Source: Parastagonospora avenae f. sp. tritici 18332-5 (Eukaryota; Ascomycota; Dothideomycetes; Pleosporales; Phaeosphaeriaceae). Taken from it: a DNA stretch of 64,000 bases. Made by a program: the position numbers and the translations under genes. The notes beneath the pieces are model-generated. The model was not told where the DNA came from. It was given only the letters and a program-made list of their open reading frames with translations, and made no database searches. Positions 21,302-32,742 of the stretch are shown piece after piece. Within the stretch, counting starts at the first letter, position 1; each line of letters starts with the position of its first letter. The stretch covers positions 62,001 through 126,000 of the forward strand of contig JAFJTR010000059.1 in the NCBI GenBank assembly GCA_022559985.1, given 5' to 3'.

Positions 21302-22446
21302 GCAAGTCTGGAAAGAGATAGACGGAATTGAAGACGAGCAAGATTATAGGCTTATTTGCCGGTCTTATGATGTGGTTCAACCCACGCGTCTAACACCTTG
21401 TACCCTTGAAAGATAATAGTTGCTTTCTGGACGACTAGGATAACTGTCGAATTATGAGTATAGGTAGGGACGTCGGTTGCTGAACGCTGCCCAACGAGCC
21501 GATCCGATCCTACTTCGGCCTCACTCGTTTCAGACCATATACACCTCCGTAGCATCCTCACGTAGCAAGAAGGAAGTCAACAAAAAAAAGATCAATCGAA
21601 TACAATGCAGTTATAGTTATTTCCTTTCGCACTAGTGCAAAGCCCTCCCAACAACAACCCAGATCATGGCTGATATTGACTTTCTTAGCTACCATTTCAT
21701 GTCTGCAAGTAGGTAATTTTCCTCGCTAGAGACTGTGGAGGAGCGCAACATGATCGGTGCCTTGCAGAAGATATGCACCCCCCTTAGAATGCATGTGATG
21801 TAAATATCTATGATGCATGACGGTATAGTGTATGATCTCATGTGCGGGTCGTCTTTCCAGTGGCTAGAAATATCTGGTTCGCTCTAAAAGTAACATCTGT
21901 GAACGGCTATCTAGACCGTAATTAACCGTCACGAAGGTCCAAGCCAACAGGTGTCTCTACCCTCCATTTGGCCAGGCTGAGGGAGGGGGGGCATATCTTT
22001 TAAAAACGATAAGATTGCTCCTGCATTCTGTCCTTGCGCAACCACCTTTCACGCGACCTCAAACCCTGCTAGTGCGTTGAAGAGAGCATAAAATACTTGC
22101 GACAGCAACAGAATATTGGCTACGACCTTGTCCTTCTATTGCAGCGGAGGTATAATACTGCTGACGATCTTGGAAGGGTTCAGCAGCGACGAGGCTACAT
22201 TCAGGCCCCACCCTGACTGGGCGCCTAAGTGGCCTCGCCAGTGCAGCTCTCGACCTCAGGACCTCCGAGCTTCATCATCTCGTTAGCTTCTTGAATCGAT
22301 CGCGCGCATGTTCCGCAATATGCATCTGATGTGATAAGCATCGGCCTTAAGCCTTTTCATTTCCTCAGCATTGCCTTATTTACCTAGGTAGATATGCGTC
22401 TCCAACATTTGCGCACTTCAGCCTTGCGCGTGAGCTGGATGCTACA
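21302..22446. other. Intergenic between NLR and HET pseudogene
   Basis: Contains the solo LTR at 21445-21653. The rest has only short frames on both strands. Confidence 0.5.
21445..21653. mobile_element. Solo LTR, same family as 5850-6064
   Basis: A 209-bp segment begins TGTCGAATTATGAG and ends CCCAACA. It aligns along its length with 5850-6064, sharing GTAGGGACGTCG, a CCGATCCGATCC-like block, CTTCGG, GATCAATC and the CCAACA end. Flanks are ATAAC (21440-21444) and ACAAC (21654-21658), a 5-bp duplication with one C/T change. No internal retrotransposon sequence is present. Confidence 0.75.
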
Positions 22447-23505
22447 ATGCGCCTGCTCGATACCAGGACACTGAAGATCCACGAGTTCCAAGGCTCGCAA
22501 ATCCCGCCTTATGCTATCCTATCCCATCGTTGGGAAGAAGAAGAAGTAACGTATCAAGACCTGCAGAGCGGACCAGATGTTTGTCAGAGAAGACTGGGGT
22601 TCGCAAAGATTCAGAAATGCTGTCAACAAGCAGTAATAGACGGACTAGAATATGCATGGGTCGATACTTGCTGCATTGATAAGTCATCCAGCGCAGATCC
22701 GTCTGAGGCCATAAATTCCATGTATCAGTGGTACCAAAACTCTGCGGTGTGCTATGACTACCTGTCGGAATTAGAATATAGTGGACAGGAGAATGGTATG
22801 TAGTGGTTGCAGGACCCAGAAAGCTCGGACGAAGGCATTCAATTCTTAGCGAGCAAGTGGTGGACGAGAGGACGGACCCTACAAGAGCTCATTGCTCCGC
22901 GAGTCGTCAAATTCTTTGGTCACGACAGAAAGCAGCAATGGAAGCAACTTGGGGAGAAGTCGACACTGCTCAAACTGATCGTCTACAGGACACCCATCGA
23001 TCGCAAAGTGCTCGAAGGCTGGGATGTGAGGAGCTGTAGCGTTGCGAATCGCACGTCATGGGCTGCCGAGCGTGAAACGACCCGTGTCGAGGACAGAGCA
23101 TATTCTCTTCTCGGAATTTTCGGGGTCAACATGCCTCTGTTGTATAGAGAGGGTGAGAAATCATTCATCCGCCTTCAGGTATGAAGCTTCTGTGGCGTAA
23201 TTGACTGACCAGCAGTCATTGCTGACACTGCGTAGGAAGAGATAATGAAGCCGGTGGCCTTGTCCATGGAGCGTTTGGATTGCTGGGTCCAGGCTTTACA
23301 GGCAGAAAATAAAAAACACCATTCGATCTACCATATTTCGACCCCAAGCTTTTTGTTGGTTCGAAATTTGACGACGGTTAGGAGGAGTATTACCTTCCTC
23401 CTAATTGTAACAGTGGATCGATCATATTCCCTCCTCATGGATACCATCTCATCATATTGTACAGCGTCCACTCTGGCAACCTGGAAAGATTCCATTACAA
23501 AGTAA
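22447..23505 (+). pseudogene. HET (heterokaryon incompatibility) domain gene with in-frame stop
   Basis: From ATG 22447 the frame shows HET signatures: PYAILSHRWEEEEVTYQDL, YAWVDTCCIDKSSSADPSEA, then WWTRGRTLQELIAPRVVKFF and RVEDRAYSLLGIFGVNMPLL. A TAG at 22801-22803 interrupts it where context suggests Gln (CAG). After GEKSFIRLQ an intron (23179-23235) joins EEIMKPVALSM, and the frame ends at 23505. The C-terminal part does not resemble other HET proteins and may itself be frame-shifted. Intact HET proteins trigger cell death on non-self recognition. The nearby NLR suits a shared allorecognition context, which is inference. Confidence 0.75.
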
Positions 23506-24792
23506 TATGCGCTCTTCCCAGCCTCCAAAGCAAGGATTTCTCAACTTCCAAATCACGACGCATCTTACAGCAATGGAACAAAGCGGCCCCAAAAGCCACG
23601 CAGGACTTCATGGCGTTCGATCCAACAATACCGCTTTCACAACAGTACATATTCAAGTCAATTTTTGACTTGAAGAGCTCATACGCTAGTAAAGTATTAC
23701 AGTGCGACACAAAAAAAGGCCTTTTGTGATTTCCATACTAGTTCTGCGCCGTTCCGCTTGCTATCGAGCGATTTGAGACTGCCGATGTATCGATCCATGG
23801 AGGCAAGAACAAATCCGCAGTATTTTCGCGACCAGTATACGACGCTGTTGAGTGTGGACCTGTAATCAGGGTACAAAGCTCGTCCTTAGACCAGTCAGCA
23901 TGTGATAATGTACAATCATAAGCTTTCTCTCATCTCAATCCTGTGAGTCATTTTTCATGACGGTTTCGGTAGCTGAAATTCGCCGCTGAGCTTCGCAGGT
24001 GGCCGAATAATTCTGCAAGGCACTCGGCCGATGGAACACGATTATAGCGCTCTTCGAGATTGCAGATTCCTTCATTTCGAAAGATATGGACTCAATACTG
24101 CGAGGCCCCTGCAAAAACGTCGCTGAGGTCCAGACCGAAGTGCTAACCTTCAAATGGCAGTCATTAAAGTAGATCCGTAGTTCCATCTCAACTTTATCAC
24201 CGCCTCACGCTCGTTTGACTCCATGAAACATGCTGGTCGGCTGCATAAGCACAAGCCAGGAGACTCAACCGTGAGTTTCCCTTCCTTCACGGCGATTGTT
24301 CAGCCTTGGTCGTTACTTTTCGCCTTAGACCTAGCTTAGGTCGCCCACGGCCTCTCTTTCTCTATATTAAAGCTTCTAATGGTTGTCGGTATCGTGGAGC
24401 TGCCGATCTTCGGCTGCTATCTTGCGAATGCAGAGGTTCTGATGCCTGTTTGCTGGCTTCATTGTGTGCCGCTGTTACTGCGTCAGGTGCCCTGCGGCGC
24501 CTCTACGGGCATAAATTAACGACAGTCTCGTAACTTCGCTGCGGACCGATGTGTAAGTTATATTGGAAGCCCGCGTAGGCGCATTTCAGGCTCACCACAC
24601 GGATCGTCAACGGACACAGCTCGGGCAAATTCCATCGCTCCCGAGGTGAAGGACCTTGCCCATGTGGGACGTGTGGGGAAGTTGCGCTAAGCCCAGATCG
24701 TGATAGAGTCGGCTGTCTGATCCGAACAACATCTGCGTTTTCTTGAGAATGCCCAGGTGTCTCCACCATTCTTAGCATCGTGCGACCATGCA
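23506..24792. other. Intergenic with one unassigned small ORF
   Basis: Residual sequence after the HET pseudogene. A - strand ORF at 23935-24186 (83 codons, true ATG, ends VMKNDSQD) has a fairly protein-like composition, but I recognise no family. The remainder is the promoter of the downstream regulator. Confidence 0.35.
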
Positions 24793-27358
24793 ATGTCATT
24801 CGTAACATCTTCCAATTCATCCGGAGGTCGCCAGCTACCAACGAGAGTCAGCAATGCCTGCGACAGATGCCGGCGGAACAAGAGCCGATGCGATCCGTAC
24901 CGCCCGTGTTCTCTTTGCACTCGTGCGAATGTCGAGTGCGTAGCGGGTAATTATGAACAACAACCCCGTTCTGCCAAAAGAAAACGAACGCAAGGCCCCT
25001 CGTGTGACGAGGCCGTACCTCCAGAAGCGGTGAGCGTGAATGGGTCGACTTCTCAAGCTCCACCCACACAAGGACTTCAAGATTCTAGCAACGACAGACA
25101 CGACACGGTCATCCAGCCCCAAACTGAAGTCATACAAGATGCAGAAAGTCGGAGACAAAGTGTCACCGAGGCTCAGGTCGATTCAGCCATGGGCATCGCT
25201 CAAAAGGTGGGCTTTCAATTGACAATTCACACGGGAACACAAACTCATACAAAAGTACCAGATCTATCAATTGAGTGGCCAGGGTACACCTGTACTTCGA
25301 AGAACAACTTCTGCAATACCGGGTGGCGATGTGTACGGCAAACCTGCAGCGACTCGCGCAGATCGTGCACAGAGGCGGCCCATCTCATCCATCATCGGGT
25401 ACTCACTACCATCAGCAGAAACCACACGTCTGTTACTTGAAGAGTACTTTGAAGCTGTTCACTGGTTTTCTTTGGTCATTTACGAGCCCAGATTCAGACC
25501 CAAGCTTGAATCTGTTATAGATGGCTTTGCATATCCAACGCAACGAAGCTTCCTCCTCCTGCTTTCCGTGGTTCTAGGTATGGGAGCGTGGTACAAGTCT
25601 CACAAGCAGAGCCAGAACGCTGATCATGTGGATTGGAGGGCCATCGCATCTTCTCTAGTCGACGGCGCAGGATCTCGACTCACCGAGTTGATGGACCAAG
25701 CTTCCATTGCATCAGTGCAAGCATGTATTCTCCTTGGCTCGTACTACGTCTACCACGGAAAGCCCAACCTATCGTTCTCGCTGTTGGGAGCGACTATCAG
25801 AACAGCGCAGGCTATTGGGTTGCATCGCCAAGCACTGCGTGGTGATGCTGCTAGCACCGAAGAGAGAAAACGTGTGTGGTGGACGATCTACACTTGGGAC
25901 AGGCAAGTTTATTACGATTTTCATCAGAGGAGCTCCGACTAACCAATGTAGATTCGCCTCCGTAACCTATGGCCGACCACTTGGAATCAACGAAAAAGAC
26001 TGCAATGTTACGCAACCGGAGGACGTCTTCGAGTCTCCGTGTTTTAGGCCAAGGACAACAGCAGACGACACTTCTCCCATCTGCTATTCTTCTTACCAAA
26101 GGGAACTGAACAAGCTCTATCTGACGGCATCTCCCGTGATAGAAACGATTTTTGGTATGCGAACCATGAGATGGGATGACCCCATCGCAGCGCAGCAATA
26201 TCTAGCCAAGGTTATGGATGCGACAGACCGATTGTGGGCATGGCGCAGACGACTTCCGCCTCATCTCTGCCTAGATCTAGGCTCTGATTGCGAACCGAAT
26301 GCTCCACGAACCTCTAGGGTTCATCAGCTGCAGGCTTTGTCGCTACAACTTACGTTTGACAACCTGCTCATTATTTTCCATCGTCCTTCGTTGGCTCAAC
26401 ACGTCGATCACCTCATCCGTAACCAGCCTGAACTTGGCCAATTCTCTACGCCCTCGCCAACAAGCGTCCAACGCTCAGCTTCTGGTGCTTCGCCACTGTT
26501 CTCAAACAATGCTTACAGTCCTTTATCGGTCTCACAAGCGTCCAGCAACGAGCAGTGGTGGGATGCGGCCTTGCGAACATCAAAAGTCACCCAGATGCCA
26601 CAACTTGCTCAGCTCGCAACGGACAGTCATCTTGTTGCTTTTCTGGCTATCAATTTATTCAACTCCGCGATTGTCATGGCGGTGTTGGCTTTGACCGACC
26701 CATTGTCCGACAGAGCACAAGAAGTTAAACGAAGCATTACCCGGATCTTCCGATTGCAGGAACTACTGGGAAAGAAGACTGAGCTTTCCATGCAAAGTAA
26801 TGTCGTCCTCAAAGATGTCATTCAGATGCTATTACAGCGCGAATCAGATGCCATGCTCCAACCTGTCCTTGGTGGTGACAGGCCTGTTGCTAGCGGCGAA
26901 AGTTCCGCGCAGGTTGTTTCAGAAGCACCGTTAATGTCTGTTGAGGACACACTCCGACTACCGATGCACTTACCCATGAGCAACACGAATGTCCGACCAG
27001 ATCGAGGTCAAGCTCCAACAGACAAGACCTTACGCTTGAACGAGAGCCTTGCATCGCTCCAACGAGGTAAGTCATAGACGCAACGTCCATTTTCCAAAAT
27101 TGGCTAATGTGTATGCTATGTATAGTGCTTCCCTTGTCAGCAGAAGGACCGATCGTTGATCCCAACATGCCCCTGTATGAACCCCAACAAGGTCACAGCG
27201 GTCCTGGTCAGGTCTTCTCAGAACCAGACACCTGGTTCAATCCTGATCTACATGGACTTGGCGATGAATCCAGCTGGGCGGATGAAGGCTACGACATTAC
27301 TGGAAATGGACTCTATTGGTTCTGGAACTCTGCCTGGTCCGAATCACGCCCGTCATGA
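24793..27358 (+). CDS. Zn(II)2Cys6 transcription factor of the sugar module
   Basis: Exons are 24793-25206, 25262-25902, 25952-27066 and 27126-27358 (800 residues), with all phases consistent. The zinc cluster has Cys at 23, 26, 33, 39, 42 and 49 (CDRCRRNKSRC, then CSLC and ANVEC). The middle region is a fungal-specific transcription factor domain (FEAVHWFSLVIYEPRFRP; RKRVWWTIYTWDR; FASVTYGRPLGINEKD). Intron 2 (25903-25951) has a GC donor (CAG|GCAAGT). The acidic, Trp-rich C-terminus could activate transcription. It converges on the polyol dehydrogenase with only 29 bp between stops. Together with the transporter it probably controls a small catabolic module; the inducer is unknown. Confidence 0.9.
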
Positions 27359-27387
27359 CAGGAAAGAAGAGAACTTTATATCTAATA

Positions 27388-28594
27388 TTATGGCGGACAT
27401 GCGCATGCCATATGAGCATCCACACCAGGGCCATAAATGATACTCTTGATACCATTCCGCTCATGGACGTTGTTGAACGCCTTCTCCGCTTCCGAAAACT
27501 GAAACTCGTGGGTTATCAGGGTCGCCAACCGAATACGTCTTGACTCGAGCAACGAAATCGCGAGCTTGTAGTCGCCTGGCCCATAGCGAAAGCTGCCTTT
27601 CAAGACAGCCTCCTTGTCGCATAATTGGCCGATGGGAAACGCAACGCGGGGAGATCCAAGACCGGCCTGAACAAAAGTTCCTCCGCGCTTTAATGACCAT
27701 ACTCCACACTCGATGCATGGTTCTGCCCCAGTAGCATCGATGACAACATCGACGCCCTCTTTACTGCTGGACTGCTCCAGTAATTGTATCGCGTTCAGCT
27801 CAGGTAGCAAGCTCTGCATCTTGTATGTATGTGTAGCCGCAAAAGCCTTCGCGACTTCGAGCCGCGACTCTACAATATCTACAGCAATCACTGTCGCCGC
27901 ACCAAAAGCGGTTGCTACCGCGGCACATAGGAGACCTATAGGTCCAGCACCAAACACAGCTATGCTTTTTCCTTGTAGGTTCCCCGCCAGTCCGCAGCAA
28001 TGTACAGCAATGCTAAGAGGCTCTACTAGTGCGCCTTCTTGGAACGATACATGTTCTGGTAGTTTAAAGCAGCACTCTTCGGGCAAGCAATAGAACGTCG
28101 ACAATGTGCCATCGTATGGAGGAGTGGCGGCAAAACGCATCGAACTGCACAGGTTGTAACGGCCTGCCCGACAGGCTTCGCAGGTATTGCAACCTACTCC
28201 AGGCTCCAGGGCAACTCTGTCACCGACGCGAAGGTTCTTGACATCATCTCCAATCGATTCGACGATACCGGCGGATTCGTGGCCAAGGACGATTGGGCCT
28301 TCCACAACGTATGGCCCGATGCGACCATGTTGCCAATAATGTATCTGCAAATTGCTCAGCGTGTGTTGTCTAAATGGTTGTAGTGGTCCGTACATCGGAG
28401 CCGCAGAGCCCGGTAGCTATAATCCTGACGCGAACGTCTCTAGAAGTTCGCAGGGCTGGTATCGATCGCTTTTCGAAAGTGAACTGCCTCTCTGGGCTTA
28501 AGACGAATGATTCATTCGTTTCCGGAAAAGATGTGATTTTCATGTTGACGATGATAGACTGCTCAGCTTCGACAGCTTGAATCGTAGTTGACAT
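27388..28594 (-). CDS. Zinc-dependent polyol dehydrogenase (xylitol/sorbitol dehydrogenase type)
   Basis: Medium-chain dehydrogenase that would oxidise xylitol or a similar polyol with NAD. Exons 28594-28394 and 28344-27388 give 385 residues. Catalytic zinc ligands are Cys64 (GLCGSD) and His89/Glu90 (LGHES). The structural zinc site is Cys119, 122, 125 and 133 (CNTCEACRAGRYNLC). The Rossmann motif is GAGPIG (199-204), followed by an Asp-containing strand (VIAVDI) that favours NAD over NADP. RFAATPPYDGTL is typical of fungal D-xylulose reductases; L-arabinitol or sorbitol dehydrogenase remain possible. It shares a divergent promoter with the transporter. Confidence 0.92.
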
Positions 28595-29200
28595 GTTGAT
28601 ATTTGAGTGGTCGGAGAAATGAGATGCACTGCAATTTCTGCTGCTGACCCATCTTTGAATTGAAGCATCTTGAAGTACATACTATTCATCCTGAACTACG
28701 GTTCCTAGTCGCCGCTTCGAAGCCCAACATCCGTAGAGCAGCGGTTCCTGGTCGAGATCTCTAGCTGCACATCGGATCGTCCACCGGTTCCGGCGGCTCA
28801 GATGTACGGCCAAATGGAAACATTCTATTGGCCGCGCCGAACCGCGCGATCCACCTCAACATCGGCTCCGATGAATTTCCCCTCCAGACCCAGCAAAGCG
28901 TTGGGCGCACCCCAGTCCATGAAGTAAGAGCTTGCTAGGAATTGGCGTTTGTGCCGCCCCACATCTCATACTCAGCGCGTCCATCGGATGACGCCCACCA
29001 GCGTATCCTCGACCGCAGAAATCGACCGGAACCGAAAGTTTCGATTATCCATGGAGCATATGCCAGGGTAAGGCATACTCCACGGGGTAGCAATCTGGGG
29101 TAGAAAAGGGCCTTGAGATCCCCGGAAGTTTTGGTCATCACAGCTCGAGCTGCGTTTCTACTTTCAAGTTTATTGTTCTTCGGTTGTGCTACTTGCCAAA
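28595..29200. promoter_or_regulatory. Divergent promoter with four CGGTTCC sites
   Basis: Lies between the starts of the polyol dehydrogenase (-) and the sugar transporter (+). CGGTTCC occurs at 28699-28705, 28742-28748 and 28785-28791, the last within the palindrome CCGGTTCCGG. Its reverse complement GGAACCG is at 29028-29034. The first two extend to CGGTTCCTRGTCG. CGG half-sites are what Zn2Cys6 proteins bind, so the adjacent regulator is the obvious candidate; that link is inference. Confidence 0.6.
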
Positions 29201-30975
29201 ATGGCTTCCCGAAGCAATTCTGTCGCGGTGCAGAATGCGAATATCAAGCAGCGAGCGGACAAGGTTGCGCAGCAGGTCGAGGCGGAGGCGACTTGGATCG
29301 AGAAGAAGCTCAAGCCGAGCAAAGTTGCTGCGAGGTATCCTATCAAGGGAGCTGCTTTGCTTTACGCGACATGCGGATTTGGAAGTTTGGGAGATGCGCT
29401 GTTTGGTTACAACTCTGGTATGATCTACATAAGAATTTCAATGGTATCAATTACTGAAAATACCAGGCATCATGTCGGGTTTGCTCGTGAACCCCGTGTT
29501 CGTAAAGCGTTTCTTCAGCGACTACGGCGGCGCAAACGGCAGCACAGCTGCTGTAAGCCCTTCCATCACTGGTATCTCGGTTGCTTGTCTCCAAGCGTCT
29601 GCTGCTGTAGGCGCTCTGGTTGCCGGACGACTCGGCGACATCATCGGTCGAAAGCGAACAGTTCGCCTCGGTGGCTTCATCTACTTCTTCAGCGCATTCA
29701 TCCAGATCTTCGCTCCCGGTTTTGCTACATTCGTCGCCGGTCGGACTATCCAGGGTCTCGGTGTCGGTTTTCTCTCCATGACTGTCCCTATCATCCAAAC
29801 AGAAATCGCCGCACCACATGCCAGAGGACTGATGGTGGGAATTGAGTACACTTGCCTGATTGCCGGATATATGTTGTCATGCTGGGTCGACTACGGGTTT
29901 CACTTCATGCTTCCGGATCACATGTCTTGGCAAGGACCATTCATCATTCAGATTATTCTCTCCTTCATCCTTATCGTCATGTCTTTCTTCCTTCCTGAGA
30001 CTCCACGATGGTTGGCGAAGAACGGCTTCATGAAAGAAAGTCTCCAAACCGTTGCAGATTTGCACTCGGATGGCGACATCAACGCAGAGCACGTCCAGCA
30101 GGTCTTCCTGGAGATCCAAGAAGCCGTGGTCTATGAAGCAGAACTTGGAAAGTCAAGCTGGAAGGTGCGCATCAGATTTGCTTCCAAACGCTATTTGCTA
30201 GTATATTGATCATCAACAGGAAATGTTCACCCGCTACCGCAAGCGTACTATTGTCGGCATCACAGTTCAAATGTTCGCCCAGCTCAACGGAATCAACATC
30301 ATCTCCTTCTACCTACCCAGTACACTCGCCTCCGCTGGATTTGACGACAAAAAGTCGCTTCTGTACACTGCCGCCAACGCCATTCCTTACACCGCCGCGA
30401 CCGTCGTAACATGGTGGCTCGCCGATCGCTGGGGCCGCAAGCCACTTCTTCTCCTTGGTGGTATTGCCATGGCTGTTCTGCTTGCCATTGTCTGCGCGTT
30501 CACCGAGGCCGATATGGGAGTTACTACCCGTGCCAATGGGCAGTACGCATTTATTATGTTGTACAACATCGTCTATGGCTTTACTTGGGGTCCGATGCCG
30601 TGGCTCTTGCCTGCTGAGATCTTCCCGTTACGTGGACGCTCGAAGGGTATGGCGCTCGCTACTACGTAAGTTATTCTCACGTTCTCCTCACAAAACATCT
30701 ACTAACAGCAATTTAGTTCCAACTGGATCTTCAACTTCATTATCGGCATGGTCTCACCAGACGCGTTCGCTGGAATCGGCGGGTATTTCTACATTGTCAT
30801 TGCGGGCTTCTGTCTTTTCTCGGCGGGTTTGAGTCACTTCTACTACGTGGAGACTGCCGGATGTACTCTCGAGGAGATCGCGGTCGCGTTCGGAGATAAG
30901 GCGTTCGCGGATAGCGATGAGGAAATTATCGAGAGTGCGACGGTTGGAGCTGAGAAGACGCACTTCAACGCCTGA
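29201..30975 (+). CDS. MFS sugar transporter
   Basis: Twelve-pass plasma-membrane hexose/pentose porter. Exons are 29201-29417, 29467-30164, 30220-30665 and 30717-30975 (539 residues), with all phases consistent. Sugar-porter signatures are present: GYNSGIMSG in helix 1, GRLGDIIGRKR between helices 2 and 3, PETPRWLAKNG before the central loop, QLNGINIISFY in helix 7, DRWGRKP between helices 8 and 9, and PWLLPAEIFPLRGRSKG after helix 10. Both termini are cytosolic and charged. Divergent partner of the polyol dehydrogenase. Substrate cannot be read from the sequence; xylose or another pentose fits the neighbours. Confidence 0.93.
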
Positions 30976-31311
30976 GCATGGCAAGCGAGAAGAAATTAGG
31001 AGGTAACGAATTTCCGTAGCACATAGGATGTGTATTCATCAAAATGTCTCACCAGCAACAGACTATGATTAACTGAGACATTCTAGTCATTGATATGACA
31101 CACTATCCAACTTCTGTTATTTGACGCCTTGTGGGTTTCTTTGGAGGTTCAAGAAAGCGATGGAACCGAGATCGCGAAGTAGCGCATCTCCTGTGACTTC
31201 TTTCATATCAGGTCATGTGTTTGCTTATTCCTCGCCTCCTGAATGACTCCCACTCTCCAAGTCACTCTCTTCATCAGAATTACTTCCACCTCGACCTCTA
31301 CGAACCTTGAC
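30976..31311. other. Intergenic, nothing recognised
   Basis: Between the transporter and the F-box-like pseudogene. No supported feature. Confidence 0.4.
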
Positions 31312-32742
31312 TTACTCCAGCGCCATCACAAGATGTTTGGGCCCCAACACGAACTCGTCTGCCACATCTTTGGTATAGTCTTCTTGCAGCGCTTCCAAGA
31401 GGTCATTGACGAATCGACCATCGACCAATCTCCATTAATAATCGGTCATGTGCGCGATCTTGAGCTTCTTCAAGCTGATCGACCTCAAGACATTGAGCAT
31501 GAGGTCGTAGCTGTCTTCTGCTACACGATGCAGTGTTACGCTCTCAAGTTTCTTTCCGTAACGCTCTACGAAAGCAAGGAGGGTAGCTTCGGTCTGACGA
31601 GCACCTTTGATAGCGAGGTGCGTGATCTTGGGTACATCCGAAAGCGATGGCAAGGGTGCAACGGACACATAAGGGTCTGGCATAACGCCCATATGGTCGA
31701 TCGTCAGTGATTGAAGGGCAGGGAATACCTCTTTCGTGATGACTGCCCTCGGCATTTGTGTCTGCGCGTTGTAGTGGTCATAGAATGGACAGAAGCTTTC
31801 GAATAGCTGTAGGTCCTCCACAAGACGGGAGACTGCTGAAAGGACCTCCTAAGGAAAAGAGGTGATGAAGGCATGATGTTCATCCAGGTCGACAGCTAAT
31901 TCCAGAACGCGAGGTCGCAATTCTGAGAGGGCGCAAGCCGTCAGTATGACATCTAATCCAAGATGAGCGTTTAGGTCTGACCCCGAGCCTCCGAAAGACA
32001 GAGGGATGGCTTCTCGAAACTTTTCTTCGTTCTTGAAGAGGTCGCGGTATCTTCCTGGAATCGCGGCGGGTTCGTGGAGGTAGCGCAAGCGATCGACATT
32101 TTTGAAGCATGTTAAGACTTTCGCCAAAGCCTCTTCAAACTTGTGACTTCTGGCTTTGTGACGGCTCAGGTTGTGAATATCGTAATCATCGCTGCTATAA
32201 AACGCCATCTGCTTTGACCACAACGACCACGCGTTCGGGTGTCAGTCCAGCTCATTCTTCTTGATCTGGAACATCTCTTCACGCGCACTCACGGGTAGCG
32301 TTGCTACTTGGTCGTTGTAAGAAATCTCCGGATCTTCTTGAAACGGATAGTGCATGAACGTGGTCTGGCAAGCGATATGGAGTTGCGTGACCCATGGAGC
32401 CAACTCTGGACTCCGGACAATCGCCTCCAGACTCTCAATGCTGTTCTTTGATACCAGGCCGACAATGGTGTACTCAATCTTCTTAGCGAGGGCTCGCCAG
32501 GATAGGTCGCGAAAGGCAATGCATACGGTTCGGAATGCCAGGTCCACCGGCGGGGTTTGAAGGTTGCGCAATATGGTCGATCTGCTACTGTGGGAATGGG
32601 GGCGCTCGGATACGGTCTGCAAATCTTTGGCCAATCCGAGGAAGATGTTTTCGAGTAGCTCTGTGGGGAGTTTGCTAATCAGAGTCTCGGCGAATGGAGT
32701 CAACATGGCTGGCAGTGTCGGTGTACTGTCCGTCGAGGGCAT
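31312..32742 (-). pseudogene. F-box-like protein, copy 1, three in-frame stops
   Basis: One frame of 477 codons runs from ATG 32742 to TAA 31312. It is interrupted only by TGA 32244-32242, TAG 31851-31849 and TAA 31437-31435. An F-box-like N-terminus (LPTELLENIFLGLA) is followed by FRTVCIAFRDLSWRALAKKI and PWVTQLHIAC, all shared with the copies at 45670 and 47852. Protein-like sequence continues straight across each stop with no length change, so the gene was inactivated by point mutations. In the parent, an F-box would link substrates to an SCF ubiquitin ligase; this copy can make only about 166 residues. Confidence 0.75.

Noticed and set aside
22794..22816. A mini-intron (GTATGT...TTGCAG, 17 nt) removing the TAG in the HET gene
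   Set aside because: Seventeen nucleotides is too short for splicing, and removing it shifts the following HET motifs out of frame. A plain in-frame stop fits better.
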